Positions 1 through 7,587 of a stretch of 8,765 nt of DNA are shown piece after piece. The notes beneath the pieces were generated by a model. The model saw only the letters and a program-made list of their open reading frames with translations. It was not told the origin of the DNA and did no database searches. The translations under genes were made by a program, and so were the position numbers. Source of the stretch: Nocardioidaceae bacterium (GTDB lineage: Bacteria > Actinomycetota > Actinomycetes > Propionibacteriales > Nocardioidaceae); contig JAGQUE010000032.1 of assembly GCA_020438665.1 (NCBI GenBank), positions 4,845-13,609 of the forward strand, in the 5' to 3' direction. Each line of letters begins with the position of its first letter. The first letter of the stretch is position 1.

Positions 1-217
1 GTGTCTCGTCGGTCAGGGTCAGGTGCTCATCGCTGTTGGAGAGCACGGCGTTGGCCTCGCAGAGCAGCTGCTCGGCGAGCGACCGGATGGCGACCTGACG
101 GTCGGCCCCGGTGCTGGTCGCGATCCGCTGGCTGATGCGGGTGGCCGGCATCGGAACGGGACCGGGATCGACCTCCTCGCCGATGATCTCGGCGACGCGG
201 AGCATGAACGGCGTCAT
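1..217 (-). CDS. Hypothetical protein, N-terminal part (runs off left edge)
   Basis: An open frame reads leftward from an ATG at 217-215 and is cut by the window edge after 72 complete codons. The start is supported by GAGGAG on the minus strand (about 225-230), seven or so bases before the ATG. The visible part begins MTPFMLRVAEIIGEEVDPG, then a Pro-rich turn (VPMPATRIS), then a helical stretch (RQVAIRSLAEQLLCEANAVL) with one cysteine. It has no signal peptide, no membrane segment and no motif I recognise, so it is probably a small soluble cytoplasmic protein. It lies 119 bp beyond the sensor kinase on the same strand, so it may be the third gene of that transcript or may use its own regulatory region, where an 11-bp repeat and an inverted repeat lie. 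A second ATG at codon 5 is a possible but less well placed start. Function unknown. Confidence 0.8.
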   Translation of the reverse strand, partial: MTPFMLRVAEIIGEEVDPGPVPMPATRISQRIATSTGADRQVAIRSLAEQLLCEANAVLSNSDEHLTLTDET

Positions 218-283
218 GTGTCACTCCTCACAGGGGCGGAATGCGTCGCAGCCTCCACCTCCGCCCGAATCGCGGCGCGACCA

Positions 284-302
284 TGTTCCGCGGCTCGGAA
301 CA
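284..302. repeat. Perfect 7-bp inverted repeat with 5-nt spacer
   Basis: TGTTCCG (284-290), five bases, then CGGAACA (296-302) form a perfect dyad in the gap between the sensor kinase stop and the left-edge gene. It could be an operator for a dimeric regulator of the left-edge gene. It could also be a weak hairpin ending the kinase transcript, although no T-run follows on the minus strand. It overlaps the last unit of the 11-bp direct repeat at 297-323. Confidence 0.45.
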
Positions 303-323
303 GGAATGTTGCAGAACCGTTAC
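297..323 (-). promoter_or_regulatory. Candidate OmpR-family binding box, three 11-bp-phased half-sites
   Basis: Read on the minus strand this is GTAAC-N6-GCAAC-N6-GTTCC, three five-base units repeating every 11 bp (323-319, 312-308, 301-297). Tandem half-sites at one helical turn are the classic arrangement for OmpR/PhoB winged-helix regulators, and GTNAC-N6-GTNAC is the box described for AfsQ1-type regulators in Streptomyces. Only the first unit matches GTNAC exactly; the second has one mismatch and the third differs more. It lies 80-106 bp before the left-edge start codon, next to the genes for an OmpR-family regulator. No convincing -10/-35 pair was seen in this gap. The functional assignment is inference. 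Confidence 0.3.
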
Positions 324-336
324 AGCATGGTGAGCC

Positions 337-1761
337 TTACCTTCGCGCCGTGCGTTTCTCGCGGACCGGCAGCTCGACGGTGAACTCGGCGCCGCCCCCG
401 GGCGCATCCTGGACCCAGACACGGCCGCCGTGCAGCCGCACGTGGCGCTCCGCGATGGCCAGTCCCAGGCCGCTGCCCGTGTAGGACCCGCCACCCGCGG
501 CCGCGTCGCGGGCGAACCGTTCGAAGACCCGGTCGCGCAGGTCGGGAGGAACGCCCGGGCCCTGGTCGCGCACCGAGATCCGGATCGCGCCGTCCACGGA
601 CCGCACCACCACCTCCCGGCAGCCGCCCCCATGACAGCGGGCGTTCTCGACCAGGTTCGTGAGCACCCGCTCCATGCGGCGCTTGTCCACGTTCATCGTC
701 ACCCCGCGGGCGCTGGGCCGCACCTTGGTCACCGGGCGGCCGGCGGCGGAGTCGGCGGCGTGCCGCACGAGATCGCCGATCACGACCGACTCCCGGACCA
801 CTGACTCGGCTCCCTCGTCGACCCGCGAGATGTCGAGCAGGTCGACGACCAGCTGACGGAACCGCTGCAGGTCCTCGGCGAGCAGGTCCAGCGGCTCGGT
901 CACCTCCTCGGGCAGCAGGTGGCGGCGGTTCTGCACGACCGCGAGGGAGTTGAGCATCGTCGTCAGGGGCGTCCGCAGCTCGTGGCTGACGTCGCCGGCG
1001 AACCGCGCGTCGGCCTGCACCCGCCCCTCGAGGTTCGCGGCCGTCCGGTTGAAGGTCTCGGCGATGGCGTCGAGGTCGGGGTCGCCCTGCGGCGCCAGCC
1101 GCGCCGACAGGTCTCCCTGGGCGATGGCGGCCGCCGCACGGTTGATGTCCTGCACGGGGCGCAGCATCCTGCGGCTCGCGAGCCATCCCGTCGACCCGCC
1201 CACGACGGTGGTGATGAGGGCCGCGGTGACCAGGAGCCACCAGGTACGGCGCACCGTGTCCTGCAGGTCGGTGAGAGGCACCAGCTCCACGTAGGTGCCC
1301 CGGTGGGCGGTGAGCCGACGCGAGGACACCAGGAACGGCAGACGGTCCACCGTCCGTTGGTGGGTGACCGTGCGCCCGACGGGAGTACCCGCGGCGATGT
1401 CGGAGGGGATCGTCAGCGACGCGGCGGCAAGGTTGCGATACATCCGCGTTCCCACCACCAGCAGCGCCGCCGTGTCCGGCGGGTGTCGTAGCTCTGAGAG
1501 CACCTCGTTGTCGGGGAGCATCCCACCCCCGAGCTCCACGTCCAGAAGCATCGCGTTGTCCGTTGCCTGGGCCCGCGCGGACTCCTCTCGCTGCTGGTCG
1601 ACGTAGTGCACGGCGAGCACCCACAAGATCCCCGCCATGACCAGCGAGGTCGCCATCGCCAGCAGCGCGAACCCGATGGCGACCCGGCTCCGCAGCCGGA
1701 GGGTGGGGCGGCGTAGGCGCCGTCGGCGCGGCGACCCCGCGAGCCGCTCGGGCGTCGTCAT
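337..1761 (-). CDS. Two-component sensor histidine kinase (HAMP, HisKA, HATPase_c)
   Basis: A 474-residue membrane sensor kinase that should autophosphorylate on histidine and pass the phosphate to the adjacent regulator. An Arg-rich N-terminus is followed by a membrane segment (about 27-53), a roughly 120-residue extracytoplasmic sensing region, and a second membrane segment (about 174-194). A HAMP linker follows (about 190-245), then the H-box FAGDVSHELRTPL with His260, the N-box NLVENA (Asn369/Asn373), the G1 box DQGPGV (Asp399), the F-box FERFAR and the G2 box GSGLGLAI (429-436). All catalytic elements are present. The ATG at 1761-1759 overlaps the regulator stop as ATGA, so translation is probably coupled; there is no strong Shine-Dalgarno. 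An upstream extension of 45 codons is possible but would run inside the regulator gene. The architecture resembles the MtrB/AfsQ2/CseC group of actinobacteria. The sensing domain shows no recognisable ligand motif, so the stimulus is unknown. Two cysteines (376, 381) sit just after the N-box. Confidence 0.96.
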   Translation of the reverse strand: MTTPERLAGSPRRRRLRRPTLRLRSRVAIGFALLAMATSLVMAGILWVLAVHYVDQQREESARAQATDNAMLLDVELGGGMLPDNEVLSELRHPPDTAALLVVGTRMYRNLAAASLTIPSDIAAGTPVGRTVTHQRTVDRLPFLVSSRRLTAHRGTYVELVPLTDLQDTVRRTWWLLVTAALITTVVGGSTGWLASRRMLRPVQDINRAAAAIAQGDLSARLAPQGDPDLDAIAETFNRTAANLEGRVQADARFAGDVSHELRTPLTTMLNSLAVVQNRRHLLPEEVTEPLDLLAEDLQRFRQLVVDLLDISRVDEGAESVVRESVVIGDLVRHAADSAAGRPVTKVRPSARGVTMNVDKRRMERVLTNLVENARCHGGGCREVVVRSVDGAIRISVRDQGPGVPPDLRDRVFERFARDAAAGGGSYTGSGLGLAIAERHVRLHGGRVWVQDAPGGGAEFTVELPVREKRTARR

Positions 1762-2438
1762 CGGGCCAGGCGGTAGCCCGACCCACGCACCGTCACGATG
1801 CGCTGCGGGCTCGCCGGGTCCCGCTCCACCTTGAGGCGCAGCCGTCTCACGTGGACGTCGACGATGCGACTGTCGCCGAAGTAGCCGTAGCCCCACACCG
1901 CCTCGAGCAGGGCCTCACGGCTGCAGACACCCTCGGTGCGGGCCAGCTCCGCCAGCAGCCGGAACTCGGTGCGCGTCAGCTCGACCGGCTGCCCCGCCCG
2001 GGTCACCACACGGGTGTCGAACCCGATCGCGAGATCACCGGCGGTCACCGACAAGGGGCCCGATCCCGGCCCCGAGTCCGCGCGCCGCAGCAGCGCACGG
2101 ATCCGCGCCGACAGCTCCTTGGCGACCAGCGGCTTGGTCACGTAGTCGTCGGCGCCGGCCTCGAGTCCAGCCACCACGTCGTGGGAGTCGGTGCGCGCGG
2201 TCACCATGATCACCGGCACATCGCTCGTGCGCCGGATCTGACGGCACACGCTGAAGCCATCCATGTCGGGCAGCATCAGGTCCAGCAGCACCACGTCGGG
2301 GCGGAGGCTGGTCACCAGCTGCAGCCCCTCCGCTCCCGTGGCCGCCTCGCGAACGCCATAGCCTTCGTCGTCGAGCGCGATCTTGAGCACGCGTCTGACG
2401 CGTGCGTCGTCCTCGACGAGCAGCACGGACCGTCCCAT
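1758..2438 (-). CDS. OmpR/PhoB-family response regulator
   Basis: A 226-residue cytoplasmic transcription regulator. The receiver domain (about 1-118) has the acidic pocket VLLVEDD (9-11), phosphoacceptor Asp53 in LLDLMLPDMDG, the switch threonine in MVTAR (Thr80), Tyr99 and Lys102 in TKP. The C-terminal winged-helix domain (about 128-226) has the recognition helix SRIVDVHVRRLRLKVE and the terminal hairpin TVRGSGYRLAR. Full family length, nothing missing. I chose the ATG at 2438-2436, which begins MGRSVLLVEDD, because receiver domains start within a few residues of the first strand. The frame is open for 29 more codons to 2525, but that stretch is Arg/Gly-rich and resembles non-coding sequence. 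No proper Shine-Dalgarno precedes the chosen ATG, and a -10-like CATACT lies six bases upstream, so the message may be leaderless. It is first in an operon with the kinase and divergent from the transporter operon. The winged helix resembles MtrA/AfsQ1/CseB types, but I would not assign a symbol. Confidence 0.96.
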   Translation of the reverse strand: MGRSVLLVEDDARVRRVLKIALDDEGYGVREAATGAEGLQLVTSLRPDVVLLDLMLPDMDGFSVCRQIRRTSDVPVIMVTARTDSHDVVAGLEAGADDYVTKPLVAKELSARIRALLRRADSGPGSGPLSVTAGDLAIGFDTRVVTRAGQPVELTRTEFRLLAELARTEGVCSREALLEAVWGYGYFGDSRIVDVHVRRLRLKVERDPASPQRIVTVRGSGYRLAR

Positions 2439-2444
2439 GCCTCG

Positions 2445-2450
2445 AGTATG
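2445..2450 (-). promoter_or_regulatory. Possible -10 hexamer of the regulator-kinase operon (leaderless)
   Basis: CATACT on the minus strand is separated from the regulator ATG by CGAGGC, which would place transcription start at or beside the A of the start codon. Leaderless messages of this form are common in Actinomycetota. No clear -35 is visible 16-18 bp further up in a G-rich stretch, so confidence is low. Confidence 0.3.
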
Positions 2451-2497
2451 GCTCGCACCACCATCCCGCCCGCCCGGCGCAGACACCAGGGAGCGCC

Positions 2498-2534
2498 GAT
2501 GACGCGACCCGTCACCGGATGACAAAGCGTCACC
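2498..2534. repeat. Two tandem imperfect palindromes of TGAC/GTCA half-sites
   Basis: Two copies of a GATGAC...CGTCACC unit lie side by side. The first is GATGAC (2498-2503), six bases, CGTCACC (2510-2516). The second is GATGAC (2518-2523), four bases, CGTCACC (2528-2534). Each holds a dyad, TGACG-N5-CGTCA at 2500-2514 and TGAC-N5-GTCA at 2520-2532. The block sits in the divergent control region, 60-97 bp upstream of the regulator ATG and about 70-100 bp upstream of the proposed transporter -35. A role as an operator serving one or both promoters is inferred from position and symmetry only. Confidence 0.45.
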
Positions 2535-2544
2535 TCCGAGTCAT
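2529..2544 (+). promoter_or_regulatory. Candidate GTNAC-N6-GTNAC regulator box
   Basis: GTCAC (2529-2533), six bases, GTCAT (2540-2544): two five-base units 11 bp apart, matching the AfsQ1-type GTNAC-N6-GTNAC pattern with one mismatch in the last base. Further GTNAC half-sites lie at 2511-2515 (GTCAC) and 2572-2576 (GTGAC). The box lies between the regulator gene and the transporter promoter, where an autoregulator or transporter regulator would bind. The motif is short and GTNAC is frequent in such DNA, so this is only a candidate. Confidence 0.3.
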
Positions 2545-2602
2545 GGGGCGGGCCCAGGCCTTTGCATTCGTGTGACATCTGCCGTGGCCGTGATCTGGCG
2601 CA

Positions 2603-2631
2603 TTGGGTCCGGTCCTGGCCCGACCTAGGTT
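2603..2631 (+). promoter_or_regulatory. Possible promoter of the peptide transporter operon
   Basis: TTGGGT (2603-2608), a 17-bp spacer, then TAGGTT (2626-2631). The -10 fits the actinobacterial TANNNT pattern and the -35 keeps the TTG core. Transcription would start near 2638 and give a leader of about 50 nt ahead of the lipoprotein ATG at 2690. The spacing is ideal but each hexamer matches the textbook consensus at only three of six positions. Confidence 0.4.
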
Positions 2632-2679
2632 CGGGGCGCCCGGCAGCACACCGGCGGCCAGGCAGGACCTCGTGTCGAG

Positions 2680-2684
2680 GGAGG
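2680..2684 (+). promoter_or_regulatory. Ribosome binding site of the substrate-binding lipoprotein
   Basis: GGAGG within GAGGGAGGAAC, five bases before the ATG at 2690. It decides the start: the frame is open back to an ATG at 2603, but that one has no Shine-Dalgarno and would put 29 extra residues before the lipoprotein signal peptide. Confidence 0.85.
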
Positions 2685-2689
2685 AACAG

Positions 2690-4492
2690 ATGAGGAAGCG
2701 ACAGCGACTACTCGGCCTTGCGGTGGTGGGTGCCCTGACCCTGAGCACGGCCGCCTGCGGAGGGGGCTCCACCTCCTCCTCGAGTGGATCGTCCGGCAAC
2801 ACCGGGGGAACCCCGGTCAAGGGCGGCACGCTCAACATGCTGGGCTCGGGGGACGTGGACTATATGGACCCGAACGTCTCCTACTACTCGGTCGGCTACC
2901 TCGCTCTGCGGCTGTGGAGCCGGCAGCTGTTCACCTACCCGGCGATCACGGGGCAGACCACACAGGCCGCACCCGACCTCGCCACCGAGATCCCCACGAC
3001 CCAGAACGGCGGCATCTCCAAGGACGGCAAGACCTACACGATCCACCTGCGCAAGGGCGCGATGTGGAACACCTCCCCCGCCCGCCAGGTCACGGCAGCC
3101 GACGTGGTGCGCGGGGTCAAGCGGACGTGCAACCCCGTCCAGCCGTTCGGCGGCATCCCCGACTTCTCGACCCTGATCGTGGGCTACCAGAAGTTCTGCA
3201 GCGGCTTCGCCAAGGCAGGGCAGTCGCCGTCCGCCATCGCGTCGTACATCGACAACCACTCGCTCCCTGGCGTGGTCGCCAAGGACGACACCACGGTGGT
3301 GTTCAAGCTCACCAGCCCTGCGACCTACTTCGTGGACATGCTCACGATGCCGGCCTTCTCCCCCGCTCCGGAAGAAGTGCTCAAGTACGTGCCCGGCAGC
3401 CAGCAGCTGGGCCAGCACCAGATCTCCGACGGGCCTTACCAGGTCTCCTCCTGGAATCCGACCAAGTCGATCACCTTCACGCGGAACTCCGCCTGGGACC
3501 CGAGCACCGACCCGATCCGGAAGGCCTACGTCGACAAGGTGGTCGTCGACGAGACCGTGAGCCAGGACTCGATCCAGCAGCAGCTCCAGACCGGCACCGC
3601 GAGCGCCGACATGGAGTTCGACCAGGCACCACCGCCCTCGCAGCTGCCCGGGCTGATCGCCCAGAAGGATCCCAACCTCAACCTGGGTGAGACCTCCTCG
3701 AGCAACCCCTACATCGTCTTCAACACCGTGTCGCCGAACCAGAGCAAGGCGATGCAGAACCCCAAGGTGCGCCAGGCCCTCGAGTACGGCATCAACCGCG
3801 ACAACATCATCCAGGTCCTGGGCGGTCCGACTGTGAACCCGCCGCTGACCCACGTTCTGCCCGACAACATCACCGGGTCCAAGGACATCAACCTCTACAG
3901 CTATGACCCCAACAAGGCCAAGCAGCTTCTGCAGCAGGCGGGCTACGGCAACGGACTGACCCTGAAGTTCCTCTACCGCAACGCGAGCGAGGGCAGCAGC
4001 AAGGCGTTCCAGACCGTCCAGCAGAACCTCTCCAATATCGGCATCAAGGTGGTGGGCGTGGCCTCGCCGGACGCGGACTTCTACACCAAGTACCTGGAGG
4101 TGCCGAGCGCAGCCCGGAGCGGCGTCTGGGACATGTCCCTGGCCGGCTGGGGCTCCGACTGGTACGGCAACGCCGCGCTGTCGTTCTTCGCGCCGTTGTT
4201 CAGCGGTGCGCCGTCCTACCCGCCGGTCGGGAGCAACTTCGGCTTCTACAACGACCCGAAGACCGACACGCTCATCCAGCAGGCCTCCACGGCCACGAGC
4301 GAGGCGCAGTCCAACAGCCTGTGGCAGCAGGCCGACCAGCAGGTGATGCAGGATGCGGCGTTCTTCCCCATCACGCAGCCGCAGCAGGCCAACTACCACG
4401 CGTCGCAGGTTCACAACACCGTCTACATCCCGGCGATCCAGAACTTCGACCCGGCCAACGTCTGGCTGTCGCCGGACAAGAACGGCGGCTGA
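2690..4492 (+). CDS. ABC transporter peptide-binding lipoprotein (SBP family 5, OppA/DppA type)
   Basis: A 600-residue extracellular lipoprotein expected to capture oligopeptides or similar solutes and deliver them to the permeases encoded downstream. The signal peptide has a basic MRKRQR start, a hydrophobic core and a lipobox-like LSTAAC with Cys23 as the lipidated residue; Thr rather than Leu stands at -3. A flexible Ser/Gly/Thr linker (about 24-45) follows. The mature part shows the family 5 features: KGGTLNMLGSGDVDYMDP near the start, KDGKTYTIHLRKGAMW (about 111-126) followed by VTAADVVRGVKR, SDGPYQVSSW (246-255), NPKVRQALEYGINRDNI (357-373) and a C-terminal LAGWGSDWYG (484-493). Cys147 and Cys170 are the only cysteines of the mature domain and may form a disulfide. 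Length is typical of long actinobacterial members. The opening segment and the KRTCNPV/FCSGF pair recall Streptomyces BldKB from memory, which would suit a signal-peptide importer, but the ligand cannot be read from the sequence. First gene of a five-gene operon; the ATPase gene starts 1 nt after its stop. Confidence 0.95.
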   Translation: MRKRQRLLGLAVVGALTLSTAACGGGSTSSSSGSSGNTGGTPVKGGTLNMLGSGDVDYMDPNVSYYSVGYLALRLWSRQLFTYPAITGQTTQAAPDLATEIPTTQNGGISKDGKTYTIHLRKGAMWNTSPARQVTAADVVRGVKRTCNPVQPFGGIPDFSTLIVGYQKFCSGFAKAGQSPSAIASYIDNHSLPGVVAKDDTTVVFKLTSPATYFVDMLTMPAFSPAPEEVLKYVPGSQQLGQHQISDGPYQVSSWNPTKSITFTRNSAWDPSTDPIRKAYVDKVVVDETVSQDSIQQQLQTGTASADMEFDQAPPPSQLPGLIAQKDPNLNLGETSSSNPYIVFNTVSPNQSKAMQNPKVRQALEYGINRDNIIQVLGGPTVNPPLTHVLPDNITGSKDINLYSYDPNKAKQLLQQAGYGNGLTLKFLYRNASEGSSKAFQTVQQNLSNIGIKVVGVASPDADFYTKYLEVPSAARSGVWDMSLAGWGSDWYGNAALSFFAPLFSGAPSYPPVGSNFGFYNDPKTDTLIQQASTATSEAQSNSLWQQADQQVMQDAAFFPITQPQQANYHASQVHNTVYIPAIQNFDPANVWLSPDKNGG

Positions 4493-4493
4493 C

Positions 4494-5491
4494 GTGGCGT
4501 TGCTCGACGTGGATGACCTGCACGTGTCGTTCTCCACGGACGACGGCATCGTGCAGGCCGTCCGCGGCGTCTCGTTCCAGGTCCACCGGGGCAAGACGCT
4601 GGGCATCGTCGGGGAGTCCGGCAGCGGCAAGAGCGTGGCGACGCAGACGGTCACCGGGCTGACCCGCGGCGCGTCGGTGAGCGGGTCGGCGGTCTTCGAC
4701 GGCCTCGACCTGCTCACCGCTACCGAGCCCGAGCTGCGGCGGATCCGGGGTGCCCGGATCGGGATGATCTTCCAGGACCCGCTGACCAGCCTGCACCCGC
4801 TCTACCGAGTGGGGTGGCAGATCACCGAGCTCATCCGGGCCCACCAGGCGGGCACGAGTCGGCGCACGGCCCGGGCGCGCGCCGCCGAGCTGCTCGACCT
4901 GGTGGGCATCCCCACGGCCGCTGACCGGATCGACGACTACCCCTACCAGTTCTCGGGCGGCATGAGGCAGCGGGTCATGATCGCGATGGCGATGGCGCTG
5001 CATCCGGACCTGCTCATCGCCGACGAGCCCACCACGGCCCTCGACGTGACGGTCCAGGCCCAGATCCTCGCCGTGATGCGTCAGGTCCAAGAGGAGTTCG
5101 GAACGGCGATCATCCTCATCACCCACGACCTCGGCGTGGTGGCCGAGATGGCCGAGGAGGTCGTGGTGATGTACGCCGGGCAGGTGATGGAGCGGGGCCT
5201 CTCCCGCGACATCTTCTACCGACACCACCACCCCTACACCGAGGGCTTGTTCGCGTCGCTGCCCACGCACGGCGGGAGCGGCCGTCTCAAGACCATCCGC
5301 GGCCTCCCACCGAGCCTGATCCAGCCGCCCGCCGGCTGCCCGTTCCACCCCCGCTGTGACTACGCCTTCGACCCCTGTTCCCGCGACGTGCCCGATCTCG
5401 CGGAGGTGGGCGGGCGGGCCGACCATCGGTCCGCCTGCTGGCTGCCCCACGACCAGACCGCGCGGACCCGCAGCCCCCAGGAGGTGGGCTC

Positions 5492-5495
<4 letters not shown>
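4494..5495 (+). CDS. Oligopeptide/dipeptide ABC transporter ATPase (OppD/DppD type)
   Basis: A 333-residue cytoplasmic ATPase, one of two that power the importer. Visible motifs are Walker A GESGSGKS (40-47), Q-loop IFQDP (Gln94), signature FSGGMRQR (153-160), Walker B LLIADEPT with Asp177/Glu178, D-loop TALD and switch His211. The C-terminal oligopeptide-transporter domain follows HPYTEGL and contains CPFHPRC; Cys282, Cys288, Cys295 and Cys315 are the set linked to a [4Fe-4S] cluster in mycobacterial OppD. I chose GTG at 4494, one base after the lipoprotein stop, because it directly precedes the ATPase's first strand ([12 protein letters not shown]). It has no strong Shine-Dalgarno, so re-initiation by coupling is likely. 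The frame is open further upstream to 4353 but only as a shadow inside the lipoprotein gene. It overlaps the next gene as GTGA. Confidence 0.95.
5479..5485 (+). promoter_or_regulatory. Strong ribosome binding site of the second ATPase
   Basis: AGGAGGT, six bases before the GTG at 5492. This near-perfect anti-16S match lies inside the end of the first ATPase gene. It fixes the GTG start, which overlaps the preceding stop as GTGA. Confidence 0.85.
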
Positions 5496-6615
<1,120 letters not shown>

Positions 6616-6616
<1 letters not shown>

Positions 6617-7587
6617 TGACGGACCTGACCCAGATGAGCCAGGGCAGCGACAGCGCCGGAGCCGAGCCCGGCGAGGCGAGGGCCGAGATCGTCGGACGTG
6701 GACCGTGGGAGCTCGCCTGGCGCAGGCTGCGTCGCGACAGGGTCGCGATGGCCTCGCTGGTGGTCATCGTCCTCATGGTGGCCATGGCGATCGCCGCGCC
6801 GCTGGTCGCCCACGTCACCGGGCACGGTCCCAACGAGCAGTACCACCGCACCGGACTGACGCCCGACGGCCTTCCCCGCCCTCCCGGCTCGACCTTCTGG
6901 CTCGGGACCGACTCCCTCGGCCGCGACATCCTGGTCCGCATCGCGTACGGCGCCCGGGTCTCGCTCGGAGTGGGGGTCCTGGCCACCCTCCTCACCGTCG
7001 GCGTGGGCGTCGTGCTCGGGCTGCTCGCGGGCTTCCTCGGCGGCCTCGTGGACATGCTGCTGGCCCGGCTCATCGACATCGTGCTGTCGGTCCCCTTCCT
7101 GCTGGTCGCCATCGCACTGGTGTCGGTGACCGGCCCGAGCATGGGGGTCACTGTGCTGGTGATCGGGCTGTTCAGCTGGGCCTCGATGGCGAGGATCGTG
7201 CGCGGTCAGGTGCTCTTCCTCCGCGAGCGCGAGTTCATCGAAGCGGCCCGGTCGCTGGGGGCCAGCGACCTACGGATCATGTTCGTCGACGTGCTCCCCA
7301 ACGTGCTTGCCCCGGTGATCGTCTACACCACCCTCCTGGTCCCGGTCGTGATCGTCATCCAGGCGACCTTGTCCTTCCTGGGTCTGGGTCTGCCCGCGCC
7401 GGCGCCCGACTGGGGCGGGATGATCAACGAGGCACGCAGCGTCTACACCGTCGCCTGGTGGTTCGTCGCGTTCCCGAGCCTCGCCCTGGTCATCACGACC
7501 ATCGCCTTCAACCTGTTCGGTGACGGGGTGCGCGATGCCGTCGACCCCAGGATCGACCGTCTCGTCAAACAGAGGTCACGCCGATGA
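6616..7587 (+). CDS. Oligopeptide/dipeptide ABC transporter permease (OppC/DppC type)
   Basis: A 323-residue inner-membrane permease, one half of the translocation channel. An acidic hydrophilic N-terminus (1-35) leads to the OppC N-terminal region with the first membrane helix (about 45-66) and a periplasmic loop ending FWLGTDSLGRDILVRIAYGARVSL, a hallmark of this subfamily. Hydrophobic helices follow at about 114-138, 150-170, 176-195, 228-256 and 284-302. The coupling EAA motif, EFIEAARSLGASD with Gly215, lies at 206-218, where it contacts the ATPases. The ATG at 6616 follows GGGAG (6604-6608) by seven bases and shares its A with the preceding TGA. A GTG one codon earlier is an equally possible start. 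It ends in an ATGA overlap with the next permease. Full length, no missing element. Confidence 0.95.

Noticed and set aside
320..1786. 488-codon minus-strand frame overlapping the kinase
   Set aside because: Same strand, other frame of the kinase; Arg/Ala/Pro/Gly-rich product with no motif, while the kinase frame carries every H, N, G and F box.
1851..2522. 223-codon plus-strand frame opposite the response regulator
   Set aside because: His/Gln/Arg-rich antisense product with no motif; the minus strand encodes a complete receiver and winged helix.
2439..2525. 29-codon N-terminal extension of the response regulator
   Set aside because: The added residues precede the first receiver strand, have no homologous role and no Shine-Dalgarno; the ATG at 2438 fits the usual family start.
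2498..2534. PHO box (GTTCACC repeats bound by PhoP)
   Set aside because: CGTCACC is similar, but the two copies are 18 bp apart rather than the 11 bp of PHO-box direct repeats, and no other phosphate-linked feature is present.
2439..2689. Riboswitch or structured leader ahead of the binding protein
   Set aside because: If the proposed promoter is right the leader is only about 50 nt, and no conserved aptamer-like pairing was seen.
2708..4717. 669-codon open frame on the minus strand opposite the binding protein
   Set aside because: It is the antisense shadow of a clearly coding lipoprotein gene; its product is Arg/Gly/Val/Leu-rich without domains, and long antisense frames are expected at this GC content.
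4371..5450. 359-codon minus-strand frame opposite the first ATPase
   Set aside because: Shadow of an ATPase gene whose Walker, Q-loop and signature motifs are all intact on the plus strand.
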